DNA of 36,982 nucleotides from Methylocystis sp. (GCA_024506175.1 JAMBEQ010000062.1:1-36982), one strand, 5' to 3'. Shown: positions 17,611 to 26,222, counted from the first letter of the stretch. Notes: generated from the sequence alone by a model not told the origin. Program-made: numbers and translations.

Positions 17611-18843
17611 ATGTCACGTTTGGTCATGAAATTCGGCGGCACCTCGGTCGCCAATGTCGAGCGCATCCGCAATGTCGCGCGCCATGTGAAGCGCGAGGTG
17701 GACGCCGGCCGCGAGGTCGCCGTGGTCGTTTCCGCCATGGCCGGAAAGACGAACGAGCTCGTCGCTTGGTGCAAGGAGGCGGCGCCGCTCTACGACCAGC
17801 GCGAATATGACGCCGTCGTCGCCTCGGGAGAGCAGGTCACAGCCGGTCTTCTCGCGCTCGCGCTACAGGAGATCGGCATTCCCGCGCGCTCCTGGCTCGG
17901 TTGGCAGGCGCCGATCTGCACCGATGACGCCCACGGCTCGGCGCGCATCCAATCGATCGACGGCGAAGGGATCGTAGAGGGATTCAAGCGCGGCGAGGTC
18001 GCCGTCGTCGCCGGCTTCCAGGGCGTGCACAAAGAGAGCGGCCGCATCACCACGCTCGGCCGCGGCGGCTCGGATACGAGCGCCGTGGCGATGGCGGCGG
18101 CCATCCACGCCGATCGTTGCGACATCTATACCGACGTTGACGGCGTCTATACGACAGACCCGCGCGTCGTTCCCAAGGCGCGCCGCATGGAGCGGGTCGC
18201 CTTCGAGGAGATGCTGGAGATGGCGTCGCTCGGCGCCAAGGTTTTGCAGGTCCGCTCAGTCGAAGTCGCCATGGTGCACGGGGTGCGGACCTATGTGCGT
18301 TCCTCCTTCGACGATCCGGCCAATCCCGGCGAGGGGACGCTCATCTGCAACGAGGAGGATATTGTGGAAGCCCAGGTCGTCACAGGCATCGCCTTCTCGC
18401 GCGACGAAGCGCAGATCACGCTCCGCAATGTCGCGGACAAGCCGGGGGTCGCCGCCGCCGTGTTCATGCCGCTCGCCGAGGCGGGCATCAATGTCGATAT
18501 GATCGTGCAGGTCGTCTCCGAGGAGGGCACGACGGACATGACCTTCACGGTCGGCTCCGCGGATTACGGGCGGGCCTTCGCGATCCTTGAAAAGATCAAA
18601 GCCGAGATCGGCTTTAAGAGCATGGCGGGCGAAAAGGAAGTGGCGAAAATCTCGGCAATCGGCATCGGCATGAGAAGCCACGCCGGCGTCGCCGCCCGCG
18701 CCTTCCGCGCATTGGCTGACAAGGGCGTGAACATTCGCGCCATCACGACGTCCGAGATCAAGTTCTCCGTGCTGATAGACGAGGCCTATACTGAGCTCGC
18801 GGTGCGCACGCTGCATTCGCTTTATGGGCTCGACGCCGCCTGA
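17611..18843 (+). CDS. lysC: Aspartate kinase
   Basis: 410 residues, complete. The amino-acid kinase domain begins MKFGGTSVANVERI and contains VSAMAGKTNEL, GRGGSDTSAVAMA and YTDVDGVYTTDPRVV; two ACT-type regulatory domains occupy about residues 265-405 (NVADKPGVAAAVF; GIGMRSHAGVAARAF). It phosphorylates aspartate, the first step towards lysine, threonine, methionine and diaminopimelate, and the ACT domains imply feedback control by lysine and/or threonine. No other gene of the pathway is nearby. The ribosome site is weak. Confidence 0.97.
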   Translation: MSRLVMKFGGTSVANVERIRNVARHVKREVDAGREVAVVVSAMAGKTNELVAWCKEAAPLYDQREYDAVVASGEQVTAGLLALALQEIGIPARSWLGWQAPICTDDAHGSARIQSIDGEGIVEGFKRGEVAVVAGFQGVHKESGRITTLGRGGSDTSAVAMAAAIHADRCDIYTDVDGVYTTDPRVVPKARRMERVAFEEMLEMASLGAKVLQVRSVEVAMVHGVRTYVRSSFDDPANPGEGTLICNEEDIVEAQVVTGIAFSRDEAQITLRNVADKPGVAAAVFMPLAEAGINVDMIVQVVSEEGTTDMTFTVGSADYGRAFAILEKIKAEIGFKSMAGEKEVAKISAIGIGMRSHAGVAARAFRALADKGVNIRAITTSEIKFSVLIDEAYTELAVRTLHSLYGLDAA

Positions 18844-18892
18844 CGCTGAGGCGTTATTCGTCAAACTTGGCTTGACAGGCAGGCGCCACGCC

Positions 18893-18930
18893 ACATCTCC
18901 CCTTTCGGTTGATCACCGAAGGAGGGATGT
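18893..18930 (+). promoter_or_regulatory. Hairpin that would sequester the Shine-Dalgarno of the next gene
   Basis: The 38-base segment folds back on itself: TTCGGT (18904-18909) pairs with ACCGAA (18915-18920), the stem extends through CCTT/GG and TCCC/GGGA with one bulge, and ACA/TGT closes it. The ribosome site GGAGGG (18921-18926) lies within the right arm, and the start codon follows at 18932. This arrangement could control translation, for example as a thermometer-like element. Confidence 0.45.
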
Positions 18931-18931
18931 C

Positions 18932-19375
18932 ATGGAAGAGCTATCCAGGCGCGTCGTCGACTCTACGTCGCTCGAACCCTCGATCGCGAAGGCGGCCATC
19001 GGGCACGTCCTTTTATTTCTGCGGGATGAAGTCCCCAGCGGTCACATCGACGAGTTGATCGACAAGATGCAGGGCGCGCGCGAAGCGGTCGCAGCCGCAC
19101 AGGCCACTGGCGACGGCGGCGTGACCCAGGCGATAGAAGGCCTGACCAGTTTCATGGGTCATGGCCGCGCCGACCTCAATATTCTCGTTGGCAAGCTCGC
19201 CAATCTCGGGCTCACCGAGGCGCAGAGCGCGCGACTCATCGAGGAGGTCGCTGCGCGCGCCAAATCGCTGATCGGCGAGGAGGGCGTCGCCAAGATCCGG
19301 GCGATTTTGCCAGCCCTCGCCGAACGCTCTCCGCCGCGGCAGAGCGAGACCGGCGGAATGCGTCCGGGCGTTTGA
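18932..19375 (+). CDS. DUF2267-like small helical protein, paralogue 1
   Basis: 147 residues. The N-terminal part (MEELSRRVVDSTSLEPSI, then AKAAIGHVLLFLRDEVPSGHI) is a helical repeat-like domain that I place near DUF2267; the assignment is tentative. It is related to the protein at 20519-20899, sharing the A-AIGHVL-FL pattern, the DK-GAR segment, the L-KL--LGL stretch and a C-terminal G-E-V--I---P-L. No signal peptide or membrane segment is seen. The ATG at 18932 has GGAGGG 5 bases upstream, inside a predicted hairpin. It follows lysC by 88 bases and converges with the DUF4424 gene. The function is unknown. Confidence 0.75.
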   Translation: MEELSRRVVDSTSLEPSIAKAAIGHVLLFLRDEVPSGHIDELIDKMQGAREAVAAAQATGDGGVTQAIEGLTSFMGHGRADLNILVGKLANLGLTEAQSARLIEEVAARAKSLIGEEGVAKIRAILPALAERSPPRQSETGGMRPGV

Positions 19376-19406
19376 CCGAATGGCGAGTGACGCGGCGAGA
19401 TCCGCG

Positions 19407-20393
19407 TCACTTCGCCCATTCCACGATGAGGATGTCGAGGTCCTTTTTCGGCGTGAAATCGGCGTACCGGACTTCGAACTGCGTCGGGGAGATCTTCTTG
19501 ACGCCTTCCGCGCAAAAGCTCACGAGCGTATCGGGCTTGCCCTTGTCGACGACGAGGCGGAAATCGCGGATCGGCCCTTTCCAATTGGCGCCTGTCGTCA
19601 GCACATAGCCGATCCAGATTTCGCCATAGGCGTCGCCGCCCTCGGTCCTTTTCACGCGCTTGTCGAAACTCGCGAGCCACTCCTTGTCGATGCAATACTT
19701 GCGCTGCTCTTTCTTGAACCATTCCGTATTGCGTCGGCTCGCCGAGAGTCCGCCGCCGACGCTGCCGCCAACAAGCGGCGCGTATTGGTGTTCGACGATA
19801 ACGCTCGCTTTGGGCGGAAAGGTCTGTGCGCGGGTAATGGTCGTGCGCAGCGACCATTGGGCCATATAGCTATGTTGGCCATTGACTCCGTCGTCGCGCA
19901 AAAGCCCTTCCGCGAGGAGCTTGTCGCGCTCGGGCTGGGCGACCCTTTTGACGGCTTCGTTGTATTTTTCGAAGTCGATGCAATTGAGCGGGATATTCAG
20001 TGTGGCGAGGCGCGTCGTGATGTCTTTGCCCTTGAAAAAAGCCTGCTGCACGATTTCCAACGCGATTGGCCTGCCGCCGATCGTCGTCTTGAATTTCAGC
20101 TGCGAGGGATCGCCCCAGAATATCTTGTTGTCCTCAAATTCCGCCGCGGGAATGTCGGGCAGAGGAAAAGCGACGATCGCTTCGACCGGCCGATCGCTCG
20201 TATTGGTGAAGCGGTATTTCACGCGCACCAGATCGCGGGAGATGAACAAGTCCTCGCTGTCCATCGAGATCGAATCGGATTGTTTCAGCGCCAGCCCGCC
20301 GAGCGCTGTTTCCGCTTCCGAGTCGTTCGCCAGGGACGGAGCGGGAAAAACAGCCGCCAAGGCGAGGGCGACGCAGGCGAAAGTTCTGAACAT
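19407..20393 (-). CDS. Exported DUF4424 protein
   Basis: 328 residues. The signal peptide is clear (MFRTFACVALALAAVFPAPSLAND). The mature part begins SEAETALGGLALKQSDSISMDSEDLFIS, the signature of DUF4424, followed by a beta-rich domain (VRVKYRFTNTSDRPVEAIVAFPLPD) of interface/adhesin-like character. It probably acts in the periplasm or on the envelope; the function is not known. The ATG at 20393 is supported by AGGAG about 5 bases upstream. It sits between two paralogous plus-strand genes, diverging from the second and converging with the first. Confidence 0.85.
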   Translation of the reverse strand: MFRTFACVALALAAVFPAPSLANDSEAETALGGLALKQSDSISMDSEDLFISRDLVRVKYRFTNTSDRPVEAIVAFPLPDIPAAEFEDNKIFWGDPSQLKFKTTIGGRPIALEIVQQAFFKGKDITTRLATLNIPLNCIDFEKYNEAVKRVAQPERDKLLAEGLLRDDGVNGQHSYMAQWSLRTTITRAQTFPPKASVIVEHQYAPLVGGSVGGGLSASRRNTEWFKKEQRKYCIDKEWLASFDKRVKRTEGGDAYGEIWIGYVLTTGANWKGPIRDFRLVVDKGKPDTLVSFCAEGVKKISPTQFEVRYADFTPKKDLDILIVEWAK

Positions 20394-20419
20394 GGCTTCT
20401 CCTCTGCGGGACCAGCTTA

Positions 20420-20498
20420 CGACGGCGCTGCCGCCGCCCAAACCGACTGTGTCGCGCTTGCAATTGTCATGAGGGGCGGCGAAAGTCGCGCGCCGTCG
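20420..20498. promoter_or_regulatory. Nested inverted repeat in divergent intergenic region
   Basis: CGACGGCGC (20420-20428) is complemented perfectly by GCGCCGTCG (20490-20498). Inside it GCCGCC (20430-20435) is matched by GGCGGC (20475-20480). It fills the space between the divergent DUF4424 (start 20393) and DUF2267-like (start 20519) genes and could be a regulator site or a large leader hairpin. Confidence 0.4.
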
Positions 20499-20518
20499 AG
20501 GCCATGAGGAGAATCGAG

Positions 20519-20899
20519 ATGGATGAATTGATCCAGCGTGTTGCGGCTGCGATCGGGGTGGATGCGGGGGTCGCGAGGACCGCGATCGGGCATGTCCTCG
20601 CCTTCCTGCAAAAAGAGATTCCCGACGGACCCGTGGCGGAATTCCTGGATAAGATTCCCGGCGCTCGGCAGGCGGCGGACGACGCGTCGGCGGGCGGCGA
20701 GAGCGTTGGCGGCCTGCTCGGCGGCCTTCTCAGCGGCGGCCTGATGGGCCTTGCCACAAAGCTGAACGGCCTCGGCCTGGACATGGGCCAAATCCAGAAG
20801 CTCGGCCACGAGATTTTCGGCTACGCCGAAACCGTGCTCGGCAAGGAGAAAGTGCGGCAGATCGCCAATGCTGTGCCGGGGCTATCGCAGTTCTTGTAG
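20519..20899 (+). CDS. DUF2267-like small helical protein, paralogue 2
   Basis: 126 residues, related to the protein at 18932-19375. It opens MDELIQRVAAAIGVDAGVA with AIGHVLAFLQKEIPDGPV, then a Gly/Leu-rich central segment (GLLGGLLSGGLMGLA) that may be a flexible or weakly hydrophobic linker, and closes with LGKEKVRQIANAVPGL. No signal peptide is seen. GAGGAG lies about 8 bases before the ATG at 20519. The family assignment is tentative and the function unknown. Confidence 0.75.
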   Translation: MDELIQRVAAAIGVDAGVARTAIGHVLAFLQKEIPDGPVAEFLDKIPGARQAADDASAGGESVGGLLGGLLSGGLMGLATKLNGLGLDMGQIQKLGHEIFGYAETVLGKEKVRQIANAVPGLSQFL

Positions 20900-20956
20900 G
20901 ATTGACGCTTAGGCCGCGCGCGCCGGATAGGGCGTCCGAAAAGACGCCCGTCATGT

Positions 20957-21364
20957 TTATTTGTCCACGGGCCCGTTCAAGATCCAGCGATGGCCGAATG
21001 GGTCGCGCAGACTGGCGTAGCGGGTTCCCCAGAAGGAGTTCGTCGGCTGCGTCTCGACCTTGGCGCCGAGTTGGGCCGCGCGGGCGCAGGTCTCGTCCAC
21101 TTGCTTCCCCGAATCGAATTCGAGGCTGACGGAAACCGTCGCGCTGTCGCCCGGCATCGGCACGCGAGTCTGGCCGAGCTCCGGGAAGAAGTCGGCGAGC
21201 ATGACCGAGCCGCCGTTGATCGACAGTTCGCAATGGGCGATGCGTAAGCCATCGACGGAGGGCATTAGCGCGCGCTGCTTGGCGTCGAAGGCGCCCGTAT
21301 AGAAGGCAATCGCCGCCGCGGCCGGGCTCACGGTGAGGTACGGCGCAACCCTCGGTCTGTTCAT
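20957..21364 (-). CDS. VOC-family (PhnB/glyoxalase-like) protein
   Basis: 135 residues. The pattern YLTVSPAAAAIAFYTGAF at the start and ASLRDPFGHRWILNGPV at the end is typical of VOC-superfamily proteins of the PhnB/glyoxalase type, which use paired beta-alpha-beta-beta-beta modules. The substrate cannot be inferred. The ATG at 21364 overlaps the upstream Rsm22-like stop by 4 bases (ATGA), so the two are translationally coupled, although no functional link is evident. Confidence 0.85.
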   Translation of the reverse strand: MNRPRVAPYLTVSPAAAAIAFYTGAFDAKQRALMPSVDGLRIAHCELSINGGSVMLADFFPELGQTRVPMPGDSATVSVSLEFDSGKQVDETCARAAQLGAKVETQPTNSFWGTRYASLRDPFGHRWILNGPVDK

Positions 21365-22362
21365 CCAGCATCCTCCGGCAGGGCGAGCGCATCGCCCCAA
21401 TCTTTCCGTCGAATGCTTTCATAGCCGGCCTTTTCGCGCTTGGGCAGGAAAATTTCGCTTAATCCATTCGGGCCGCATAGCTTCGCCCCGACGCCCGCTT
21501 TGCCATGGCGCGGAGGCGAAAGGATGCGCGCCGCGGCGCTGACGCCGGCGCCGACATGGTGGCGCGCCGCCACGAGGTAGCTGAACTTCTCGTCCTCGAA
21601 GGGCGCCTCCGCGCCTTTCAATAATCGATGCTCCCGGGAGCGCGGCAGCCTGACCGAGAAATGGCACCAATCGGGCGGCGCGAGCGGGCAGGGGTTGGCG
21701 TGCGGGCAGGGCGCCAGGATCTTAGCGCCGAGGTCGATTAGCCGGGCGCGCACGTCCATCAGCCTTGCGTAATCGCGCGGCGTGCCGGGCTCGACGACGG
21801 CGAGCGCGCCGCCGGTTCGCGCCCAAAGGCTCTCGGCGACGCGCGGGAGATCGGCGTCGGCAAGCTCGGTGAGCGCGTACGCCACGACAACGAGATCGCT
21901 TTCCGAATTCGGCTCAGGGAGGCGGGTAAGGTCGGCCACGGCGATCGACGCGCTCGCAAGCGCGCTCCCGCTTTCGGTTGCGAGCTTCGTGGCGAGATCG
22001 AGAAAGGCATGGCTGCGGTCGAGCATCTCGACCTCCGCGATCTCAGGCCATACGGTAACGGCGGCATAGGCGGCGGCGCCCAGGCCGCAGCCGATATCGA
22101 GGAGGCTCCGGGGCGCGAAATCTACCTGTTCGTCGGCAAGGCGCCCGAGCGTGGCGGCGACGGCGGCATAGGTCGCGGGCATGCGCGTCAGCGCGTAGGC
22201 GAGCGCGTCGGTCTCGTCGCGTATGGCGTCGCTCGTCGGCTTGTGCGCGCGATAGCTTTCGGAAAGGCGCCGGGCGCTTTGAGCTAGCGCTTGGCGCGGC
22301 CGGCGTTCGAGCTGCGCCGCGATCGCCGCCGCGAGCCCGGGAGGCAGGGCGGGGGAGATCAT
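21361..22362 (-). CDS. Rsm22-like SAM-dependent methyltransferase of the small ribosomal subunit
   Basis: 333 residues. A SAM-binding motif (LLDIGCGLGAAAYAA near residue 85) is followed by the cysteine-rich segment CPHANPCPLAPPDWCHFSVRLPRSREHR, the hallmark of the Rsm22 family, which in mitochondria is required for small-subunit assembly and has been reported to bind an iron-sulfur cluster. The C-terminal part ends in a short basic domain. Complete; the first gene of a two-gene overlap with the VOC gene. Methylation of ribosomal RNA or protein in this organism is inferred from the family. Confidence 0.85.
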   Translation of the reverse strand: MISPALPPGLAAAIAAQLERRPRQALAQSARRLSESYRAHKPTSDAIRDETDALAYALTRMPATYAAVAATLGRLADEQVDFAPRSLLDIGCGLGAAAYAAVTVWPEIAEVEMLDRSHAFLDLATKLATESGSALASASIAVADLTRLPEPNSESDLVVVAYALTELADADLPRVAESLWARTGGALAVVEPGTPRDYARLMDVRARLIDLGAKILAPCPHANPCPLAPPDWCHFSVRLPRSREHRLLKGAEAPFEDEKFSYLVAARHHVGAGVSAAARILSPPRHGKAGVGAKLCGPNGLSEIFLPKREKAGYESIRRKDWGDALALPEDAG

Positions 22363-22574
22363 GGCCGTCTCGCGAGGATCGAGGCAATCCCAAGAATCCC
22401 GGGCGCGAGCGAACCCCTACCCGTAAAGGGGAGGTATCGGGCGCCTATCGCTCCTGCTTGCTGCCTGCTCCTTTGTCTTTGCAGGGGCTGCGAACGCTCT
22501 TCCATGGCGCTTGCGTTACGGTTAGAAGACCCTCAATTCAAGAGGGGCCGCAATGGCGGCGTTAAGGAAAGACC

Positions 22575-23984
22575 ATGGCTAATTCGACGGGGCCGCGCAC
22601 GCTTTACGACAAGATCTGGGACGACCATGTCGTCGACCGCCAGGATGACGGCGCCTGCCTGCTCTACATCGACCGCCACCTCATCCACGAAGTGACGAGC
22701 CCGCAGGCCTTCGAAGGGCTGCGGATGACCGGCCGCAAAGTCCGGGCGCCGGAAAAGACGTTGGCCGTCGTCGACCACAACGTCCCGACCACCGACCGTT
22801 CGCTCCCGATCGAAGACCCCGAGAGCAAGGCGCAGGTCGAGCAGCTTGCAGCCAACGCCAAGGAATTTGGCGTCGAATATTACAACGAGCATGACCGCCG
22901 GCAGGGAGTCGTCCATATCGTCGGGCCGGAGCAGGGCTTCACGCTGCCCGGCATGACCATCGTCTGCGGCGATAGCCATACTTCGACGCATGGCGCTTTC
23001 GGCGCGCTGGCGCATGGCATCGGCACGTCAGAGGTTGAGCACGTTCTCGCCACGCAGACGCTGATCCAGAAGAAGGCCAAAAACATGTTGGTGCAGGTCG
23101 ACGGCAAGCTCGCCGACGGCGCCACGGCGAAGGACATCATCCTGGCCATCATCGGCGAGATCGGCACGGCCGGCGGCACCGGCTATGTCATCGAATATGC
23201 GGGCGAGGCGATCCGCGACCTGTCGATGGAAGGCCGCATGACCGTCTGCAACATGTCGATCGAAGGCGGCGCCCGCGCCGGCCTGATCGCGCCGGACGAG
23301 AAGACCTTCGCCTATCTGAAGGACCGCCCGAAGGGTCCGAAGGGCGAGGCCTTCGACATGGCGCGCAAATATTGGGAGACGCTCTACACGGACGAGGGCG
23401 CCCATTTCGACAAGATCATCAAGCTCGACGCGAGCAAGATTGCGCCGACCGTCACCTGGGGCACCTCGCCCGAGGATGTCGTCGCCATCGACGGAACCGT
23501 GCCGACGCCCGACACCGCCAAGACGCCTCAGAAGCGCGCGGCCATCGAGCGCGCGCTGGCCTATATGGGGCTCAAAGGCGGCGAGAAGGTCACGGACATC
23601 GAGATCGACCGCGTCTTCATCGGCTCCTGCACCAATGGCCGGATCGAGGATCTGCGCGCCGCCGCCAGGATGGTGGAGGGCAAGAAAGTCAACGCGCGCG
23701 TCAACGCCATGGTGGTGCCGGGCTCGGGGCTCGTGAAGGAGCAGGCGGAGGCCGAGGGGCTCGACAAGATCTTCCTGGCCGCTGGCTTCGAGTGGCGCGA
23801 GCCGGGCTGCTCCATGTGCCTCGCCATGAACCCGGACCGCTTAGCGCCGGGCGAGCGCTGCGCCTCGACGTCTAATCGCAATTTCGAGGGGCGCCAGGGA
23901 TTCAAGGGCCGCACCCACCTCGTCTCTCCCGCCATGGCGGCGGCGGCGGCGATCGCCGGGCGCTTCGTCGACGTGCGCAGCTGA
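22575..23984 (+). CDS. leuC: 3-isopropylmalate dehydratase large subunit
   Basis: 469 residues of the aconitase superfamily. [29 protein letters not shown] and [27 protein letters not shown] are present, and the three [4Fe-4S] ligands lie in GSCTNGR and [11 protein letters not shown]. With LeuD it isomerises 2- to 3-isopropylmalate in leucine synthesis. leuD is not adjacent: downstream come repeat units, a T-rich terminator and an unrelated minus-strand gene, so LeuD must be encoded elsewhere. AAGGAAAGACC precedes the ATG. Confidence 0.97.
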   Translation: MANSTGPRTLYDKIWDDHVVDRQDDGACLLYIDRHLIHEVTSPQAFEGLRMTGRKVRAPEKTLAVVDHNVPTTDRSLPIEDPESKAQVEQLAANAKEFGVEYYNEHDRRQGVVHIVGPEQGFTLPGMTIVCGDSHTSTHGAFGALAHGIGTSEVEHVLATQTLIQKKAKNMLVQVDGKLADGATAKDIILAIIGEIGTAGGTGYVIEYAGEAIRDLSMEGRMTVCNMSIEGGARAGLIAPDEKTFAYLKDRPKGPKGEAFDMARKYWETLYTDEGAHFDKIIKLDASKIAPTVTWGTSPEDVVAIDGTVPTPDTAKTPQKRAAIERALAYMGLKGGEKVTDIEIDRVFIGSCTNGRIEDLRAAARMVEGKKVNARVNAMVVPGSGLVKEQAEAEGLDKIFLAAGFEWREPGCSMCLAMNPDRLAPGERCASTSNRNFEGRQGFKGRTHLVSPAMAAAAAIAGRFVDVRS

Positions 23985-24012
23985 GATAGGCTGCGTCCCG
24001 CTTGGCGAAGCC

Positions 24013-24132
24013 CCTCACGCTTCGAGACGCCTGCTGCGCAGGCTCCTCAGCGTGAGGGGCTTCTACGTGCGCGCCAAAACACTTAGGCCGCATCCTGGGG
24101 AGCGAGCGAAGCTCGCGTCTCGAAGGACGAGG
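24013..24132. repeat. Second pair of inverted palindromic units (BIME-like element)
   Basis: Unit 3 (24013-24057) and unit 4 (24090-24132) are inverted relative to one another and belong to the same family as 17311-17422 (shared CTTCGAGACG and CTCCTCAG.GTGAGG ends). They occupy the space between leuC and its terminator. Confidence 0.8.
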
Positions 24133-24154
24133 CCGCCTCGGAGGTTTTCAACCA

Positions 24155-24181
24155 AGGGATCGCCTAGCGGTCCTTTTTTTT
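24155..24181 (+). terminator. Rho-independent terminator after leuC
   Basis: A stem of about 10 pairs, with two G-U wobbles (AAGGGATCGC against GCGGTCCTTT), closes a CTA loop and runs directly into eight T residues. It is oriented for leuC. It also lies 17 bases beyond the stop of the minus-strand diguanylate cyclase gene. Confidence 0.8.
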
Positions 24182-24198
24182 GCGTCGGGGTAGGGCGC

Positions 24199-24948
24199 TC
24201 ACGCCGCTGTGCGCACGCGGTTGCGGCCGGCGGATTTGGCCGCATAGAGGGATTGATCCGCGCGCCTGAGAACCGCCTCGGCATTCTTGTCGCTCGGGTC
24301 CGCGGCGGCGACGCCGATGCTCGTCGTCACCGTGAGGCGGCTGTCTTCGTGCATGAAGACTGTGTCCTCGACCGCTTGGCGTAGCCGTTCGGCCGTGGCC
24401 ATCGTCTCTTCGAGCGCTTTTCCGACGATCAGCATGACCAGTTCGTCGCCGCCAAGGCGACCGATGGCGCAACTCTCACAGCCGGCGATGGCGCGGGCGA
24501 TCTCGACCACCCGCGCGATGACGGCGTCGCCGGCGGCATGTCCGTGGTTGTCGTTGATGGCTTTGAAGCGATCGATATCGATGACGATTGCAGAGAATAG
24601 GCCTTTTTGTTTCTGCTCCGCGAACGCCTTGTCAGCAAACTCCGTGACGCCGCGGCGGTTGAGCGCGCCGCTCAGCGGGTCCTCGCGCACCAGCCTTTCC
24701 AACTCAAGGCGCATCTCTTCAAGGCGCAGGGAAAAGCGCGCAATCGTCCATACCATCCAGGGCGCGAGCATCAGCGGAATGACGACCGACCGAATGAGCG
24801 AAGGGCCCATCGGCGTGCCCGCCCATAAGCTGCTGACGACGGTGACGGCCAGGGCGACTGCGATGGCGATGGTCGTGAACACATAAACGAGGCGTATCGC
24901 TTCTCTTTTCGTGCGCGGCTCGAAAAGACGTTTGGCGCCTTTGAGCAT
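24199..24948 (-). CDS. Small membrane diguanylate cyclase
   Basis: 249 residues. Two hydrophobic segments (about 19-42 and 52-70) anchor it in the inner membrane with a very short periplasmic loop. A single GGDEF domain follows (about 80-245) with the variant active-site motif GGDEL at 166-170 and the substrate-binding segment DIDRFKAINDNHGHAAGD. It should make c-di-GMP from two GTP. There is no EAL domain, and the RxxD inhibitory site is absent (Cys at both positions), so product feedback through that site is not expected. Alone on its strand. The input signal is unknown. Confidence 0.9.
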   Translation of the reverse strand: MLKGAKRLFEPRTKREAIRLVYVFTTIAIAVALAVTVVSSLWAGTPMGPSLIRSVVIPLMLAPWMVWTIARFSLRLEEMRLELERLVREDPLSGALNRRGVTEFADKAFAEQKQKGLFSAIVIDIDRFKAINDNHGHAAGDAVIARVVEIARAIAGCESCAIGRLGGDELVMLIVGKALEETMATAERLRQAVEDTVFMHEDSRLTVTTSIGVAAADPSDKNAEAVLRRADQSLYAAKSAGRNRVRTAA

Positions 24949-25087
24949 GCTGGACTCCGGAATCGAGGCTTTGCGTCAAGCTCTGCAGCGTGAAGCGGAC
25001 CCCTTAATTGTTCGGTGCCGGGTTCATTAAATTGCGTCGGATCGGTCAGAGCTGTTCGACAAAGGCAGATGGTGGCATAGTCCAGGC

Positions 25088-25510
25088 ATGGCTGACAAAA
25101 CCTGTGATTTGGCGCAAATGAGCGCCCCGACGCTTGCTGACTTAGAGGCGCTCGCAGACGCCGCCTTCGCGGCGTTGCCCGTAAGATTCACCCGCCTTTG
25201 CGAAGGCGTCGTGTTCCATGTCGAGGATTTCCCGGACGAGGAGACGCTCGAGGAGATGGAATGCGAGACGGAATTCGATCTCCTCGGCCTGTTCCGGGGC
25301 CGTGGCCTGGCGGATGGACCGCATCTCGCCGAGACCGGCGCCGAGCCCAACATGGTCTGGCTCTATCGCCGGCCGATTCTCGATTTCTGGGCTGAAAGCG
25401 AGGATACGCTGGGCGAGATCATCACACATGTGCTCGTGCACGAGATCGGCCACCACTTCGGTCTTTCCGACGCAGACATGGCGGCGATCGAGCGTAGCGC
25501 TGCAGAGTAG
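25088..25510 (+). CDS. Zincin-like metallopeptidase family protein
   Basis: 140 residues. The metal site is HEIGHHFGLSD (118-128), the HExxH pattern with a downstream acidic residue as the likely third ligand, in a small protein of the Zincin_1 family. Such proteins are widespread in alphaproteobacteria, cytoplasmic and mostly uncharacterised. An acidic central stretch (EDFPDEETLEEMECETEFD) precedes the fold's WLYRRPILDFW strand. It converges with the type II secretion minus-strand arm, with 34 bases between the stops. Confidence 0.85.
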   Translation: MADKTCDLAQMSAPTLADLEALADAAFAALPVRFTRLCEGVVFHVEDFPDEETLEEMECETEFDLLGLFRGRGLADGPHLAETGAEPNMVWLYRRPILDFWAESEDTLGEIITHVLVHEIGHHFGLSDADMAAIERSAAE

Positions 25511-25544
25511 CCGCTCACGTCGGCCAAGGGGAAGCTCCCACCCG

Positions 25545-26222
25545 TCAGGGGGAGGGAAATGGTGGTTTAACCCTGCCCTGAAGCGGTGACGGCGCTGGAA
25601 TCGGCGGGGCCGGAATCGGGGAGGCGGCGATTGGCCCATCGACCGAGGGCGCCGGCTCGTCCGCGTAAATCTTCACCTTTGTCGTCTGGGAGCCGTTCGA
25701 TAGAACGACGCCGTCGCGTTCGATGCGCGAAACTGTCCAGGCGTCGATCATCTCGCCGACTCTTTTCCACTCACCTTCCGGCAAGGCGGGCGAGACCATG
25801 AAAGCCTGCGCCATCTGCTTTTCCTTGATGATGGCGTTCACTGACAGGCCAGCGGGCGCGGCGGCGTCTGGGGCGGAGATCGGCCCTGCAGCCTTTGCGG
25901 GTTTCGGGGAAGGCTTGCGACTTTTCGAAAAGATTGGCCGCGACAAGATCTCGACATCGTCGGCAGCCTGCTTGGGCGGCCCGAGCTCGACGACGGCAAG
26001 GCTTGGTGGCGTCCAATCCGGCGCCGACGCTCCGACATCCGAGCCCACCGGCCCCAGAATGGCGAACGCTGCAAACAATCCGGCGCCCACCGCAGTCGCC
26101 GCGAGAGAGGCGAGCACGATCGCCGACAGAGGGGAGAGCTGCGCGTCCCGGAGCAGTGGCGACGAATCTCCCGAGAGGCGCAACGCCTGCGTAAGACGAT
26201 CCCGGATGTCGTCGACGGTCAT
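25545..26222 (-). CDS. Type II secretion GspC-like inner-membrane protein
   Basis: About 225 residues. One membrane segment near the N-terminus (about 32-60, SAIVLASLAATAVGAGLFAAF) is followed by a periplasmic region with a homology-region-like part (VNAIIKEKQMAQAFMVS, then GEWKRVGEMIDAWTVSRIERDGVVLSNGSQTTKVKIY). This organisation is that of GspC, which links the inner-membrane platform to the secretin. It has a proline-rich tail (about 205-225) and no PDZ domain. The start overlaps the gspM stop by 4 bases. The sequence match is distant, so the call rests partly on position. Confidence 0.65.
   Translation of the reverse strand: MTVDDIRDRLTQALRLSGDSSPLLRDAQLSPLSAIVLASLAATAVGAGLFAAFAILGPVGSDVGASAPDWTPPSLAVVELGPPKQAADDVEILSRPIFSKSRKPSPKPAKAAGPISAPDAAAPAGLSVNAIIKEKQMAQAFMVSPALPEGEWKRVGEMIDAWTVSRIERDGVVLSNGSQTTKVKIYADEPAPSVDGPIAASPIPAPPIPAPSPLQGRVKPPFPSP

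Noticed and set aside
23985-24198. leuD expected after leuC
   Set aside because: Only repeat units and a terminator are present; no small-subunit sequence is readable on either strand.
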